Notes: generated by a model from the letters alone, not told the origin. A stretch of DNA of 64,000 nucleotides from Schistocephalus solidus (GCA_017591395.1 WEDG01001278.1:62001-126000), one strand, 5' to 3'; positions 12,773 to 25,173 are shown, counted from the stretch's first letter. Numbers and translations: made by a program.

Positions 12773-13082
12773 TTCGGTGTGTTGTACCCTTACTGTTGTT
12801 TTTAACTACCTAGCAAGGATGTTCCCCTGTGGAATAGATTAATAGAAACGGTTCATTCAGCTACTCGACATCTCCATGTCTGTTGTCATACGTCCGATTC
12901 GATTGCACTGGGTTATCGTATACTCATACGTCCTTGGTTCGCATTTGCTTTTCCTTTCGACAGATGGACCTTGTAAAGGGTTTTTCATCTAGCTGATGCG
13001 ATCAGCTCCATCAACTCATCCATGTTAAATTAAAGAAGTGCTTATCAAGACCATTTTATGTTGGGAGTTGGGTCAAACTTCA
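12773..13082. other. short spacer between the SLC3-like and NUP37-like genes
   Basis: About 300 bp between two same-strand genes. It should hold the 3' UTR of the first and the start of the second. I could not find a convincing first exon here, and no perfect AATAAA signal is obvious close after 12772. Confidence 0.3.
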
Positions 13083-14590
13083 GGAATATATTGTGGCTGG
13101 CATGAATTAGGAGGAGCGCCCTTCCTAGGCTTCAGGCCTGCATCTAGTCCTCTGTTCAGAATTTTAGCTGATGTTGATACATCGCATCGTCTCGTATACT
13201 AAGAACTGGGGCGATTTAACGCCACCGGATTGGTTGGGATTTCAATATCACAGAAGCGTTTTGAATTCTACCGGCTCGCACGTTAGACGCGCGTGGCTGT
13301 AAACCGCCTTCGGGCAGGAGAGTATTGGCATGGATCGGTGAGGTGAATATGAATAAACTGCCTAGAGTGCTGAGTGTAAGCATTCAGACTTAGCTGGTTG
13401 CTTGGTCTTCACATTCGAAGTGTGCGGGGAGGCACAAGTTTCCACTACTTAAGACTCGGAGTCTGCGGCTGGTATGGTTATGTAAAATCTTACATTTTTG
13501 ACTGAAGCGAGGGATTGCCTTTGGTGCTGTTCCTAAGGACGCTTGTGGATCCTGTTTAAGAGTTTTCGCTGATAGCCCGGGGCATGACCAGCTAGTCATT
13601 GGTGGCTGTTCTACTGTAAGGCAGCTCATGATCCCCCTGACTTCGGTTTAACTCATAGTTAATAGATATCCGCATTGGCGTGTGCTATCTGCTTTGATAG
13701 AAGCTGGGGGCTCATCTCGTTCACTGATCACACCTATCTGGACGCTGGGGAGGTTTTAGCAAATAGCCCTGAGAGCAGTAGCAATTCTACAGACGTTCTT
13801 ATGGTTACTTTTAGCTGACTCCGAGCAAAATGTACCTAATCAGTCTAGCCATATAGCAATTTCACCGCTGATTGCGGAGTCTGTTAATCTGCGCGTTGAT
13901 GGCTCTCCAGCTTCCTCATTGCCCTTAGTCGTTCTACTTGCCTCCTCTCCCGATGGTCGCTCACCGCTAAATTGTTTTGTCGATTCGACTTCTATTATCG
14001 GGTCTATCCGCCCTGTGAAAGGTACCTGCTGCATGAGTAATATACTAGATTGACTTCACCTAAGTGATCGTACATCGCGGTTTTGAACATGTTTTATTCA
14101 CTAATAGGAGCTTTTTCGATAGGGAGCTCCGTGAAGTAGTTCACAGCGAGCGTCTGAAAGATCTGGCCGTTGGCAAGACTCCTGTTGGAAGAACCAACTT
14201 AATCGGTCGTGTTGCCCATTTGAACTTAGTTTTTGCCACTGGGTAATTAAATTTACATAACATCGATGGTGTCAGTATTTTTCGTGGCGAATCACCACAC
14301 GCTGGTAGATCAGGTCCTGCATGTCTTACAGAGGAAATGGGCAAGAATCGTGGCAACGCAGACATAGTCTCGGTGGAGGTAGCATGGCCCGATCACCGCT
14401 TCTAGGATGTGCAGCTTAAATTCGAGTGGGGGTATGGTTTCCTTTTTAGCTTCTTGAACACCACCTTAAATTACCCCACGTACGTTTATACTACGAACCA
14501 CTGACCGTACTGCCTACAGGTATCCATCGACTGTCTTTTACTGCGATTTGTGACCTGTTTGGCACTGCTTTTGTAAAAATAATTCCATAA
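13083..14590 (+). CDS. putative NUP37-like beta-propeller nucleoporin (8 clear exons, in-frame TAA)
   Basis: Joining short exons in consistent phase gives a long protein. Exons: about 13083-13281, 13318-13337 (20 nt), 13394-13471, 13508-13615, 13666-13752, 13793-14021, 14065-14242, 14276-14378, 14450-14590 (stop 14588-14590). Introns are 36, 56, 36, 50, 40, 43, 33 and 71 nt. The product looks like NUP37, a WD-type subunit of the NUP107-160 pore scaffold: a 'HGSLVAWSSHSK' block against its 'HGVRVDGIAWSPE', a 'LRVFAD' segment, 'LNLVFATG' against 'ENLFATTG', then 'EHHLKLPHV' and a propeller-like last strand. This alignment is from memory and is weak in the middle. The 5' end is unresolved: the first exon listed runs through an in-frame TAA at 13200-13202, and I found no start ATG. 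The splice phases make coding status firmer than the family name. Confidence 0.5.
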
Positions 14591-15085
14591 AGTTATTGAA
14601 TGAACTCTCATTGTGAGAGCGATAGTGAAGTCTTCGAAGGAGCAAATGGTCACTGAATGTACCGTGAAAATTCGAATTAAAATTATCAGGGCTGGAGTTG
14701 GAAAAAAATATATTAAGGTCAAGCATCGAGTCTTATCCTGTCAAGCGATCGGTTCTCCTTCTTAATGAGACCTCTGTGGAACTCGCATGCATATAACATC
14801 TAAGTCGCTGACCTTTGTGTGAGAACCTGCTGTGTTGTGTGGAGCTTAGGTTGCGTGTGTTGCACACGCAGATGGAATGTTTAGCTCTGTTGGTCACTGC
14901 TCCCGGTCACACCTGTCTCTTTGACTGTCTTGATATCGGCCCCAGGTGGGTGAGTGTGGCAGATGCTGCGCAAGTTACTGTCCCTGCGCCCACCATGTTG
15001 CGGAGAAAACGATGGATATTGTCGGAAACGACCTCAAACTAGGCATTAAAGGCTCAAACTGACTGAAGAATTTTATCGGCAGGAG
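14591..15085. other. intergenic, no gene seen
   Basis: Includes the 3' flank of the preceding gene. A + frame at 14815-15042 shows no domain or splice context. Confidence 0.4.
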
Positions 15086-15148
15086 TGAGAGAGATTGAAA
15101 TGACCATTACCGACTTGTCTTCTTCGACCAGCCATACCCATGACCTCA
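15086..15148 (-). repeat. SINE-like core copy
   Basis: Reverse complement of the dispersed core 'TATGGCTGGCTGA...AAGCCAGAAATGGCCATTCCAGTCT', here decayed but recognisable from GAGATTGAAATGACC to GACCAGCCATACCC. Confidence 0.45.
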
Positions 15149-15352
15149 GAGGACTTCAGTCAAACTATCGACCAGTTGAGCTGCGTTCATACAACCCGTG
15201 GATCAGCGTCCTAAGCTAGTTGCTTTCGAAGACGCATTCCAACTGCTGATCTGAATGGTTAAACCTCCATTTTCCATTTTAAGTCAAGAGTCTTCACAGG
15301 TGGTCTCATAAAGAGTTCAAGTGCAAAAGTATTATCAGGTGTTGCAACACCC

Positions 15353-15412
15353 AGAGTTGGATATGGCTGGCTTATAACGGCTAATACGTCAGCAATAGCC
15401 ATTCCAGTCTTT
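15353..15412 (+). repeat. SINE-like core copy
   Basis: Plus-strand copy: GTTGGATATGGCTGGCTTA near the left end, CTAATACGTCAG in the middle and AATAGCCATTCCAGTCT at the right end. Confidence 0.6.
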
Positions 15413-18400
15413 GTCGGTAACGTCTTTCTGCCTATGATATGTCATCCACTAAGCGGCTGTTGTTGGGGCTCAAAAGTGTATTCCAAGGCAAAATGGGATG
15501 ATTATGTTCCATAACGCTCCTCGACCATATGCCTGCATGTTTGAACTCGAAATACGCCGCCCCATTCGAGACCACTTTTCGTACCTTTTGTATCTGCGAC
15601 TGACACGTTGAGAAAGTGGTGAAAATAAATTTAAAAAAACTTATGAGGAAAGGAAGGCGGTAAAATGAGCCGCAAATGCGAAACTAAATTCGTTCTAAAA
15701 GTGTACCGACGCTAGTCGCTTTACCCTTTATTCAAAGTCGGCCCTCACCTATGCTCCTATTACAACCAAGCGGTACTGCTTTTCAGCAGCGCAAAATGTA
15801 ACATTATGAAACCCGAGTATGTATCTTGTAACGTTAGTTATGGGACCACAGAACCAGGGACTTAACTAGATAGCCAATCTTTGTTGGCAGTCAACATTTT
15901 ACTAAAACTCATAAAAATCCATTCTGCTTTTGGTGGCCTGAAGGGGTTTACGCACTGCTTATCGTCCCTCATTTTTTGGCTAAAATAACCCTTGGTTACA
16001 GATACTAACTCATGAACATAGCCTCCCAGCGCAAACCAGTTTATTCGTATGCCACCACTCCGTCCTCGACGCAGAGGTGTTCTCCATTTTTGCAGGCATC
16101 CGAAATACTAAGATTGGTAAGAAAGAGCTGTTACTCGAAGAAAAACATACCAGGAACGCGCGGAGTAGATTTTTCTGGCTTTCAATATCACCCGCACTTA
16201 CGTAATACGCACAGATCATTTGCTTGAAAGGGTCCGGAGAAAAAAACAAGTATAAGTCGATTTTGGACTACTATAAATATCCTAATTTAATGGTGATTTC
16301 GTAAGCGTTACATTAACGTTTGCCATAAGGATATTCAGTGTAATCCCGGGAGAATATGACAGTTCGTAGTCGAACTATGCCCAAAGCCAAAATGGTACTC
16401 AACGATGTCTATAAGTTTGCATAGCACGTGGGTTACAAATTTCAGAAGATAGATTGGAGAACGGACGCACCTTTTTCATTATTCTTAGCAGCCCATTAAA
16501 ATTGCATAGTGAAATTTTGTCTGTCGCTAAGTAAACCAGAGATAGTCCGGTCCGAATAAATAGAGGGAGACTGGAAGCGGTAAATATCATCCGTCATGGC
16601 GAAGAGGTTGGAACACGTGATTTTGTCAACAGCGCATGTTTTTAATCCGAGAACTGGTACCTGGCCATGGAAAATGAAGGGTCCGCACGAAATTCTTATG
16701 TATCTAATGAACTGGCTTGCGTAACATGATTGCTGTAGCCTCTGTTGTTGCAATCGAGTGCGTTGGTACACTTCCGCTTTAGCTATGAGCGTCCTTCTGA
16801 CTTCACTTCGCGAATATATCGATTCGCGTGTTCGGCCGTGGGTCCCGAGTTAGATCATCGGCAATGTGGTTAGTTAGATTGCAGTCGATAATTTGCCCTC
16901 ATTTATGAACTGGTCACGTATACTTCGCCTGAAGACAAAACCCAACCTGGTCTCTGAGCCACCTGAAAGTACTTCTTGGCGGTGCAGACAGTTCTAAAAA
17001 ATAGGCCTATGTGGCTTGCGATTTAGGAATCCCGTGGTCGTCGGCTACTGTGTCCTATATAAGCATCGCCGTACTGAGGGCGATACCTCATGGAGATTCG
17101 ACAGACTACCTGGGAACGCTTCAGTGGCTTATAAACGCTGACAATTTTCCACTAGATGCCCAAGAAAGGTGTCGTTTCTGAACCCTGTCTTGCCGATCCC
17201 GCGTTATGCTGACGTCCGTTCACCCGCTCTTTTGTACAAGCCTGAACTCGTCCAGTTGTTGGAGTTTTTCTGACTGGAAAAAGTGATGAAATAAAAGACT
17301 ATCTGGAGAAGCAACTTTTTGATCTTTGAGAAGTGCCATAGTGGGACGAGTTGGAAGCAATGCGTGTGTGTGTGTGCACTCTAGCGCTTGGGTTCGAGAA
17401 AAGACGAGCCAAACACCTATGTATTAACCAACCGTAACTTGCGCTTAGCTGTTGTACTTTCAGCTGAGTGAACTGTCTTTTTGCTTATTATCGATCTGAA
17501 TGGCTCTTTTCTACTATAATGGACTTAAACCGAGTGAGAAATTATCGAAAATCATAAGTATTTTCACCAGTTAATTGTCAGAAATCTGCAATTAACAAAG
17601 CGAAGACTCCAGATAATTATGAGAAGTAGCTGGAGTATTTAAATATGTGCAACTACAACGGTTTATTCTGTTACTAAAAATCCTGCTGGAAATAGAACCT
17701 CTATTTATTTGTTAAATTGCTGAAAATACGTTGAATTTGTTTTTACGATATGTTTTTTTTAGTAGCAGGGAGTAAAACAAGGTAAAATACTGTATGTATA
17801 CTAAAATTAATTAGTGGCGCTATTGCCAGGAATTCTTCATAACAAAACTTCGATCTTTACAGACTCCTAGGGCTCTACCACAAAGTCAACTGTGGCAGTA
17901 AATCGATCTTCCATTCTTCCTGAATCACGGGGTGATTCTTTCTTCTGTCTGAGCTGTCATGACTTACCCTACTGCTCTAGGTCTGATAAAAATGTTTAAT
18001 TATTAGAAGTTTCGAACTATGCCTATCGTCTGATGCACGCTTAATTTTATTTTAGTACGTAGTTCATACGGCTGACCAGTACGTTAAGATCGGTCCCAAT
18101 TAAGAAATTGTCCTAATGTTATAGTAGATTAGCCAAAAAGTACTTACTCATCAAGTTAGTTCACATTCGAACGTCAACAGCCTTTTTCATTACTAATTTC
18201 GTAAAAACGACGTTTACCCTATCAAGTAACAGTAGTCATACTTCAAGTTGAACCATCCCTAAATTGAAATTAACGCTGCCTGAATGTTCGTATTAAAAAT
18301 ATATTTCTTGGTTATTGGAATTCGTATGAACGCATATTTTTGACCCTGAGCCTATGTTGACTATGAAGATCGGATATGCACTCGGGGCTGTAAGCGTAGG

Positions 18401-20449
18401 TTTTCCCATTCTAAGTAAGCAAAGGAGTATGGCAGTTGGGTCACGGTCGGAGCCCTAGACCTTCTGTCCGTTTGATTCGTCAGTCCTCTGTGGAAGCTCC
18501 AGATGTAAGGCAACAGCCTTGCTCACTGTCTTGTCCAATTTCCGTGGGAGTTACTGCACAGACTTGGAGCAAATCCCTCATAACGAACCTTTTCAAGCTC
18601 TCTCCAAAAGTGGATATGAATATTTGAGCTGAACTGCATCAGCTACTGCGGAAAGCCGCGTAATATTCACAGCCAACCAACAGGCAGTCAACGGCACAAG
18701 ACCGGCGAAACACGCCCGTCTGGGATTTGTAGTTAGGACCTGTGTGGTCAGTATGGTAAATCGTTACATAGGCTTCCTCACTGCCTTTTTACGTATCTCG
18801 CATAAACGTTCCTCTGGCCCAATTCAGTTTACTTTAAAAAATACTCCCCCCCCCCCCCCCCACCAACGGTCGTCACCGTACCCAGAACGTAGACGCTGCG
18901 TGTGTGCAGCGTGGCTCGCGTAATCCAACGCTCTATGAGGCAACCAAACCGTAGGGGAAATCTGACGAAATAGGACGTCAGTATGAAGCAGTGGACCAAT
19001 TGGAGGGCCGCGTACAGTGCGCTTGTCACCCGACTGCCAAGTCCAAACAAAGCAAGAAAGGTGCGCCAGGTTTCACTGCCGCTTGTGGGCTGAGCTGTGC
19101 GTAGCGTGACACCGACAATATGCAGGAACAATTAGGCCACAGCGCTAGAATCCAACAGCAAATTTTCAGAGTTTTTTGATGACTTTCTAATCGGCACAAT
19201 CTCCTGTCTTGCAAGGCATACGGGTGTTTAAAATAGTTTATGATTGAAAAACATAATGTTTCATATCTATAGCATTGTTTATGAGGGAATTAGGTAAGCA
19301 CAAAAAGGCCGTTTACTGCGCGATTTCATATTGATATGTGAAGCAAAGACCCTCAGCCTTAAACGGTTACTTAAAAAACGTTAACTCCGTGTTTCTCGGT
19401 CATTCTGCTCTTATTTCTTTCCAAACGTTCGTATAACTTATGGGATTTGGAATTACGTTAACAGATAAGCATATGGGAACGTCAAAGCCACAGACTGGCA
19501 CCGCAACTCCGAAGATGCATAATGCACTAAAATTTACGAAATATGTTGTAGAAAATCGCGTATTTCTCGGATTTTATACTTCATAAGGGGCACTACTAAA
19601 GGGGAACATAAGGTGCCATTCGAAGTTACCTTACACGGTCTTAAAAATCTCATATTTCTACCCCTTTCTCTAGTGTATTATGCAAGGAAAACGTAATTTG
19701 TTCAGGAATGAGTGCAAAAAAGTGTATTTTTGTACATGGTTTGTATATACTATAGTTATATGGGCATCGAAAATCAATAGAAAAAAACATACTACCTAAG
19801 TTGTATTTTTTTACAAAGTTAGGTTTCCGCAGGCAGCCGAAAGTCGGTACATTCCGAAGCCGGCAGCCTGGCGCGTCTAAAATAACTTTTGTTTATACTG
19901 CAGGATCTTCATCTAAGTAATCCTTCTTAATATTTTAGGAGCTTTGTCAGGCAATTCACGAAGCTATCATATGATCTAGTTCATCTGGTCAGACAAGGCT
20001 TGTTTTCTTTCAACGTGTGCGCGTTATGGCGGAGTCGCGCTGGCGTAAACAATGATTCTCCGAGGTAAATGTGCAGTTAACTGCGGACAGCATTACTCCC
20101 AGATTTAAGCTGAAAGCTTAACTCGCTGTTTGCAAACAGTAGACAAGCGAGACTCGGGGTTTGTGAGCTCTCTTTTTTTACCGTAAACAATTTGCTCGGC
20201 TGCCTACTATAGTTTACGTTTAAATCTGTTGAGGGAACTGAAAAATTCCGTCAACCGCTCTGTTTTGTACATTCAGAATTTATTTTCGAAGGATACGCGA
20301 TCAGACTGGACGGACCTTACCAGCTGCGGAGAAGTGCATGGGATCCTGAGTAACAGTAGACGAGTATTATCGTGACAAGCTTGTTTATCGATCAAGTTAA
20401 GGATCGTGCCACCAGTAATGATGTCGGAAAGAGTGCCAGCTAACAAAAT
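15413..20449. other. 5 kb intergenic DNA with a poly-C tract
   Basis: No recognisable gene, LINE or RNA gene. A pure run of 16 C lies at 18846-18861. Open frames on both strands (for example the one covering 18829-19131 on the - strand, which reads through the poly-C as poly-Gly) are short and lack domains. The AT-rich stretch 17560-18350 is gene-free by eye. Short exons flanked by micro-introns could be missed here. Confidence 0.4.
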
Positions 20450-20492
20450 GGAGACTGGGATGACCGTTTCGGGCTTATTAGTTGCCGTCAGC
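20450..20492 (-). repeat. SINE-like core copy
   Basis: Reverse-oriented core: GGAGACTGGGATGACCGTTT followed by GGGCTTATTAGTTGCCGTCAGCC. It lies about 100 bp from an oppositely oriented copy. Confidence 0.6.
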
Positions 20493-20594
20493 CTTCAGAC
20501 AAGGCAATGTGTCCATAGCTTGATGACAGAGCGTTTTATCCAGCGCCCAATCACCGCAAGAGTCTAGATTTAAATCGTAAGTTATTCCAAACGT

Positions 20595-20655
20595 GGGGTC
20601 AGATGTGGCTGGCTTTCGACGGCTAATAAGCCAGAACTGGCCACTCAAGTCTCCT
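20595..20655 (+). repeat. SINE-like core copy
   Basis: Plus-strand core with TGGCTGGCT, then GACGGCTAATAAGCCAGAA, ending in AAGTCTCC. With the preceding copy it forms a head-to-head pair. Confidence 0.65.
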
Positions 20656-23599
20656 TCTAATACTGCTGACTATATCCTAGACGAACGTTTTATCGCTTGC
20701 ATCTCGATGACGAATGCATACAGGAGCAATTGCAAAGTCCAGACTGCCTATTTTGTGCTCTTTGAGCAGGGTGAAAAGCAAGCAGTTTCAGGACAGAGAA
20801 CCTGGCACAGCATTCCAAAGAGTCTAACAGCCTTTTAGTTAATTCCTCATCATACGTTCTCCTAAAGGGCTGTGATAAAAACCTCCCAGTAAAATAACTG
20901 AGTCTTATCAAGTTGCACTATAATATGCTGCAGTAAACCGGGAAGAACGGTGCCTGACGTAGGAATAAAGTGAGGACCGTAGGCCACTGAGTATAACCAC
21001 CCGCCCTTCGAACTTCCTACTTTCCGTCCCTTCCAACAGCCATACCATATCTACCTGTCTGACGGTCTCCCTTCCGTTAATTATGCCTTCTGATTGAGTT
21101 AACAGTAGAATGAACTGTTACTTCATGGGTTTCGTGATCGGAAATGAAAGGCATGTATCGCGTAGTAATCTGTTTAAACTCCACTGGTCTCAGTTAGGCC
21201 TGGCCTTCTACTCCCTACCAACGACGGATTACTTCCAGTTAATATAAGCTTGCATTAAACGTGGTGGCCGACGTATCAGGTGCTTGGGACAGTACTTTCG
21301 AGTACTTTCTTTACTGATCACCGGAAGGCAAGGGAACAGTATGCAATTAAAAATATTATATTCAGCTATAAAATTTCGCACAAAAATCGCACACTGACGT
21401 GGAAAAACAGACATGGAATTCTTTTATCACTAAAGCCCACAACTGTTCGGTTAAAACATTACAAAGCATAAGTACTAACTGAAAGGTTAATTTATTACTA
21501 TTTACGTACCAGAGAAAAGGTATTAAAAGCATTTGGTTAATTTAAACGACAAAATAAAGAAAATGAAGGCATTACAAAGTGTAAAACAGTAGTTTTCAAA
21601 GCAGTAAGTGTCCGTGGAGAGAGTGATAACACCGAGTTGTGAATGAAAATAACTCGAATGCAGCAAGATTCTAAGTATACTGACTAATAGCATCAGTCAG
21701 TTATAAGATCTAACTCAAAGTTACACGAGACTGTAGTCCACAGCTCAGTGCATTCAGTTCTAAGTGACCAAGTGAACTAGAATAAAGACCCAAGTTGCGC
21801 CTACATCTTGGATTATGGTAGCACAGCCGATGAACGAAGTGGTTAATCAAATGTGCATAATCTTCACGGGGAATATTTCATGATGTGAGATAGTTCACTT
21901 AAGTGCTCGGCAAACCCGATGGTAAACTGATCCAACCAAAAAATTTGAATTCGAGTATGCCAAGCCTTAGTTGGATTTCGACCAATGCATAATAATGAGA
22001 GCTAGAAGCATGCATCGGTCGTAACCTGGAGCATTTTTAAAGTCTAACCGAAGGTTACCCGTCTAAGTTCTCGTGTTGTCTGCCAGACAACGCACGTAGT
22101 GTCTGTAAACCTTAGCATGTAATTTGGCATTTACCTGAGCAGATGACCCTTATGTTGGAAGGCAAGCCCACTGAGCCAAAAATCATCGTCGTCAATCGTA
22201 CTAAGACACGTCGTAAGAACATACTCCTGCCAAATCCCACCGGTCACGTGTGGTCCGCTGAATTAACTCTTTCATTTTTGAGCGCATTAATATCTCGCAT
22301 GTGGTAAGCACACGCAGACTGAGTGGGCTATGTAAGTTTATTTACTTCCTACAGTCTTCAGCCAAGCGGGCATTAAACCCGAGGAAGAGATCTCTGCATT
22401 TGGGCAATTCATACTGTCTAATCTAGCCTAAAGTGGAGACGATGGACTTTAGAAGCCAGGCGGGCAAAAGACAAAGGTAACACCTAGCTCAAAAACTCTC
22501 GGTAGGCCCTATTAAATGTACATGACTGTTAGCCTCCTTATTGAAACATTGATGCAGTTTTTAGATCCCTTAGGGGCGGGAGGGGTTCGGGGGTGTGTTG
22601 AAATGCCTTGGGAAGCCTATCAGAATAAAGCAGTATTGTGGCCAATGATGAGGGAGTCTAGGATGAACACTTCTGTCTTGTTAGCTGTCGCCAGACAGCC
22701 ACGCCCCCACCCTCAGCAGCTGGTGCACCCGATGTATGAGTAGGAGTCCATCTGGCTTCGAATCTCTTGCCAATTTAGCTACCTGGATCCCTGTTTGTTT
22801 GCCACACTCGGAACACACGCTGTCTCAAAAGCAATGCGTCAAAGAAAGCCGCTACAATGCTAAACATTTTGTTAAGGCAAGCCTCATGACGTCTGCTCTG
22901 TCGTGTTTCGGAGGCATGAGACCGCAGTTTGGTGAGAGAACGGGGAAAAACATAGCTGTACGGGCTTCAAACCATCAGACATTATATATAATAGTCTCAC
23001 AGATCCTTCTTTGGGTGACATCGATGGAAATGACAACAAGTAAAGCGTCTGTGCGAGAAACAACATCTCAGCGGGGAGGACGATTAGATGTGAATACATT
23101 AGAATATTTGGGGCCATTGTAGGCAATGATTAGCAACCTATAAATGACGTATCATAGATGGAGGCGTTTTTATTCTTTTAATAATTTGTTTTATGTACAA
23201 GGAAGCAGATGAAAAGCCAACCAGAGTATTCTGAGGTGTTTGGATCTTAAGACTGGCCGAAAATTCTTCCCGTTTATTTTAACATCACAAGTAATAAGGA
23301 AAAATAACTCGGTATCACAATTAACTAAACAAAATATATTTTTCTCTTGAACGCAAAGTCCGCGAAATGAAGCTTTCAGGTAGTTAACACGAAGACCTAC
23401 AATCCAATGTACGAGACCAATGTAATAATACATATTCATTCAAAGAAAGCTGACTTGTTTCTGTGCTCTCCTATTTTTGTTGAACGTTGCATAATGATTT
23501 GATTTTTAACAATTTCGTTTCTAAGGCTAAGAAGGAATAAATTTTACGACAAGGCTGCTAATGTCAGTTGCTGCGGCATAGTGTGGCCAATTCCGGGTT
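20656..23599. other. 3 kb intergenic DNA, no gene seen
   Basis: Open frames at 22516-22743 and 22736-23122 (+) are the longest. They carry no family signature that I recognise, and no splice-consistent extension was found. Confidence 0.4.
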
Positions 23600-23985
23600 G
23601 TCTCTCGAGGGACGAAGACCTTCCGCATCCAACGCGAAACATGCGAGGAGGTTGTGAGCATGGACCGTCTCAAAACTGCTGTCCCGAACACTCCGCCAGA
23701 CGAGCCCTGTGGTTCCCTACCCTCTAGTCCTCCACCTCCCCCACCCTCTATACCTCCGTCCCGTATACTTCCTCTTCCTCTAAGTCCGCATTTTCCAACT
23801 GCAACTTCCTCCTCATCAACCACCAGCCCACAAGCTAAAAGCCACACTCTTCCCCTTGCCTCCTGTATATATCACCCGCAGTGGACGCAATCTACATTTT
23901 CCTGACCGTTATGTTACTCTTTTTTTAACTATGAACTATGCCTTCAGCGTCGATATACGCCGCCTTCGGTCTAGCCTGGGGGTAC
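23600..23985 (+). pseudogene. Ty3/Gypsy pol 3' end (integrase C-terminal tail)
   Basis: About 23612-23925 reads 'FRIQRETCEEVVSMDRLKTA', then a Pro/Ser-rich stretch, then (after a frame change) 'ITRSGRNLHFPDRYV'. The VDRLK segment, Pro-rich spacer and TRSGR..FPDRYV end are typical of the C-terminus of animal Gypsy integrases. It is followed by a purine-rich CTGGGGGTA (about 23976-23984) and then TGTGACAG at 23986, the expected polypurine tract and LTR start. The upstream pol is absent. Confidence 0.65.
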
Positions 23986-24172
23986 TGTGACAGTCCGTTC
24001 CCACGTGTGCCGCTTAGTTCGCTGCTCTTGGTCGAGGCAGTCGGCTCACGTGATGGCCGGCGCAGACGCTGACTGACATCGTCCTTCTTACACTCCTGCT
24101 GGAATTACCCGAATCTTGGCACCATCCTCGCGAGGGCTCGAAACTACTCAACGTGCGGCATTTCGCTGATCG
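23986..24172 (+). mobile_element. probable start of a Ty3/Gypsy LTR plus gag debris
   Basis: Begins with TGTGACAGTCC directly after a polypurine-like tract. I cannot find its matching 5' LTR in the window, so the LTR right end is unplaced. The 24100-24170 stretch may already be gag-like. Confidence 0.35.
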
Positions 24173-24395
24173 GCTGCAGGTGACAATTGACACACTGGGG
24201 TCAAGTGGTCTCAACAGCGGACACACACAACGACAACAGCAACTGGCCTGAGGAGACCGCTGGCTGCAGCGGTGTGCAGAGCCCCTTGTAAGCTCTTTGC
24301 CTTGGTAAAAGCCTGTCCTACCCTAATCCGTCTTCCCTGACTTCTGATTTGGGAAACCTTCGTGTTGTCGACCTCACGACTTCGACATTGATGAC
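24173..24395 (+). repeat. 222-bp direct repeat, copy 1
   Basis: Starts GGCTGCAGGTGACAATTGAC and ends near GTCGACCTCACGACTTCGAC. It is nearly identical to 24953-25173, with a handful of substitutions and one-base indels. The two copies flank the gag-pro fragment. Confidence 0.8.
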
Positions 24396-24952
24396 TTCGA
24401 CCGAATGCCACTTCTTCCAAATCTACGATATAGTCAGGTGTTTACAATGGACAGCTTTCCACCGGAAGTTGAGCATATTTTGGCACCTGCTTCTGGTTCT
24501 CTTAACGCCACACAACTCACTTAAACGGCCGAACGGCTGATGAAGATTCCCGACATTGCCAAGCCACAACCTGCCGCACTCTCAACTTCGCCAGTTCCTT
24601 CTGTGTGTCCCTTCTCACATCTGAAGGCTGAGCTTGCGCAGCTTGCCGAACAGGTAGCTTCTCTACAAGAACCAGCAGCCTCTTCATCCCGGAACCCACC
24701 TATTTCAACTACCCGGTCTGTCCAGTCATTGTCGTCTCGTCCCACATCATCCGCCACCTGTTGGTATCACATTACCTTCGGTGCCATAGCCCGTCGCTGC
24801 ATATCTCCCTGTTCCTTCGTCTCCCAGCATAGCAAACGAGTAAAACGGGTCAGCCCGAGGGTCAATGAAACCAATATCAGTGAAGTCTCCAGTCCTGGTC
24901 GTACCTTCTACATCTGCAACAGCAAGAGTGGCAGACGTTTCCTGATTGATAC
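24396..24952 (+). pseudogene. Ty3/Gypsy gag-protease fragment
   Basis: Reads, with one frame change near 24510-24540, as capsid C-terminus ('FPPEVEHILAP', 'AELAQLAEQVASL'), then a CCHC-like knuckle (CWYHITFG, ARRC, PC at about 24761-24812), then the start of a retropepsin: 'FYICNSKSGRRFLIDTG' with the catalytic DTG at about 24947-24955. The protease is cut off right after DTGC, where the second 222-bp repeat begins. It is non-functional. Confidence 0.7.
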
Positions 24953-25173
24953 TGGCTGCAGGTGACAAATGACGCACTGGGTCAAGTGGTCTCAACAGCG
25001 GACACACACAACGACAACAGCAACTGGCCTGAAGAGACCGCTGGCTGCAGCGGTGTTCAGAGCCCCTTGTAAGCTCTTTGCCTCGGTAAAAGCCTGTCCT
25101 ATCCTAATCCGTCTTCCCTGACTTCTGATTTGGGAAAACTTAGTGTTGTCGACCTCACAACTTGACAATTGCA
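24953..25173 (+). repeat. 222-bp direct repeat, copy 2
   Basis: Near-copy of 24173-24395, offset 780 bp. It starts within the GGCTGCAG that also encodes the residues after the protease DTG, so its left boundary interrupts the pol frame. Confidence 0.8.

Noticed and set aside
18829..19131. 100-codon - strand frame.
   Set aside because: It includes poly-Gly from the poly-C tract, has no domain and no splice context.
23527..23847. 106-codon Gly-rich - strand frame.
   Set aside because: It is the antisense of the Pro/Ser-rich Gypsy integrase tail.
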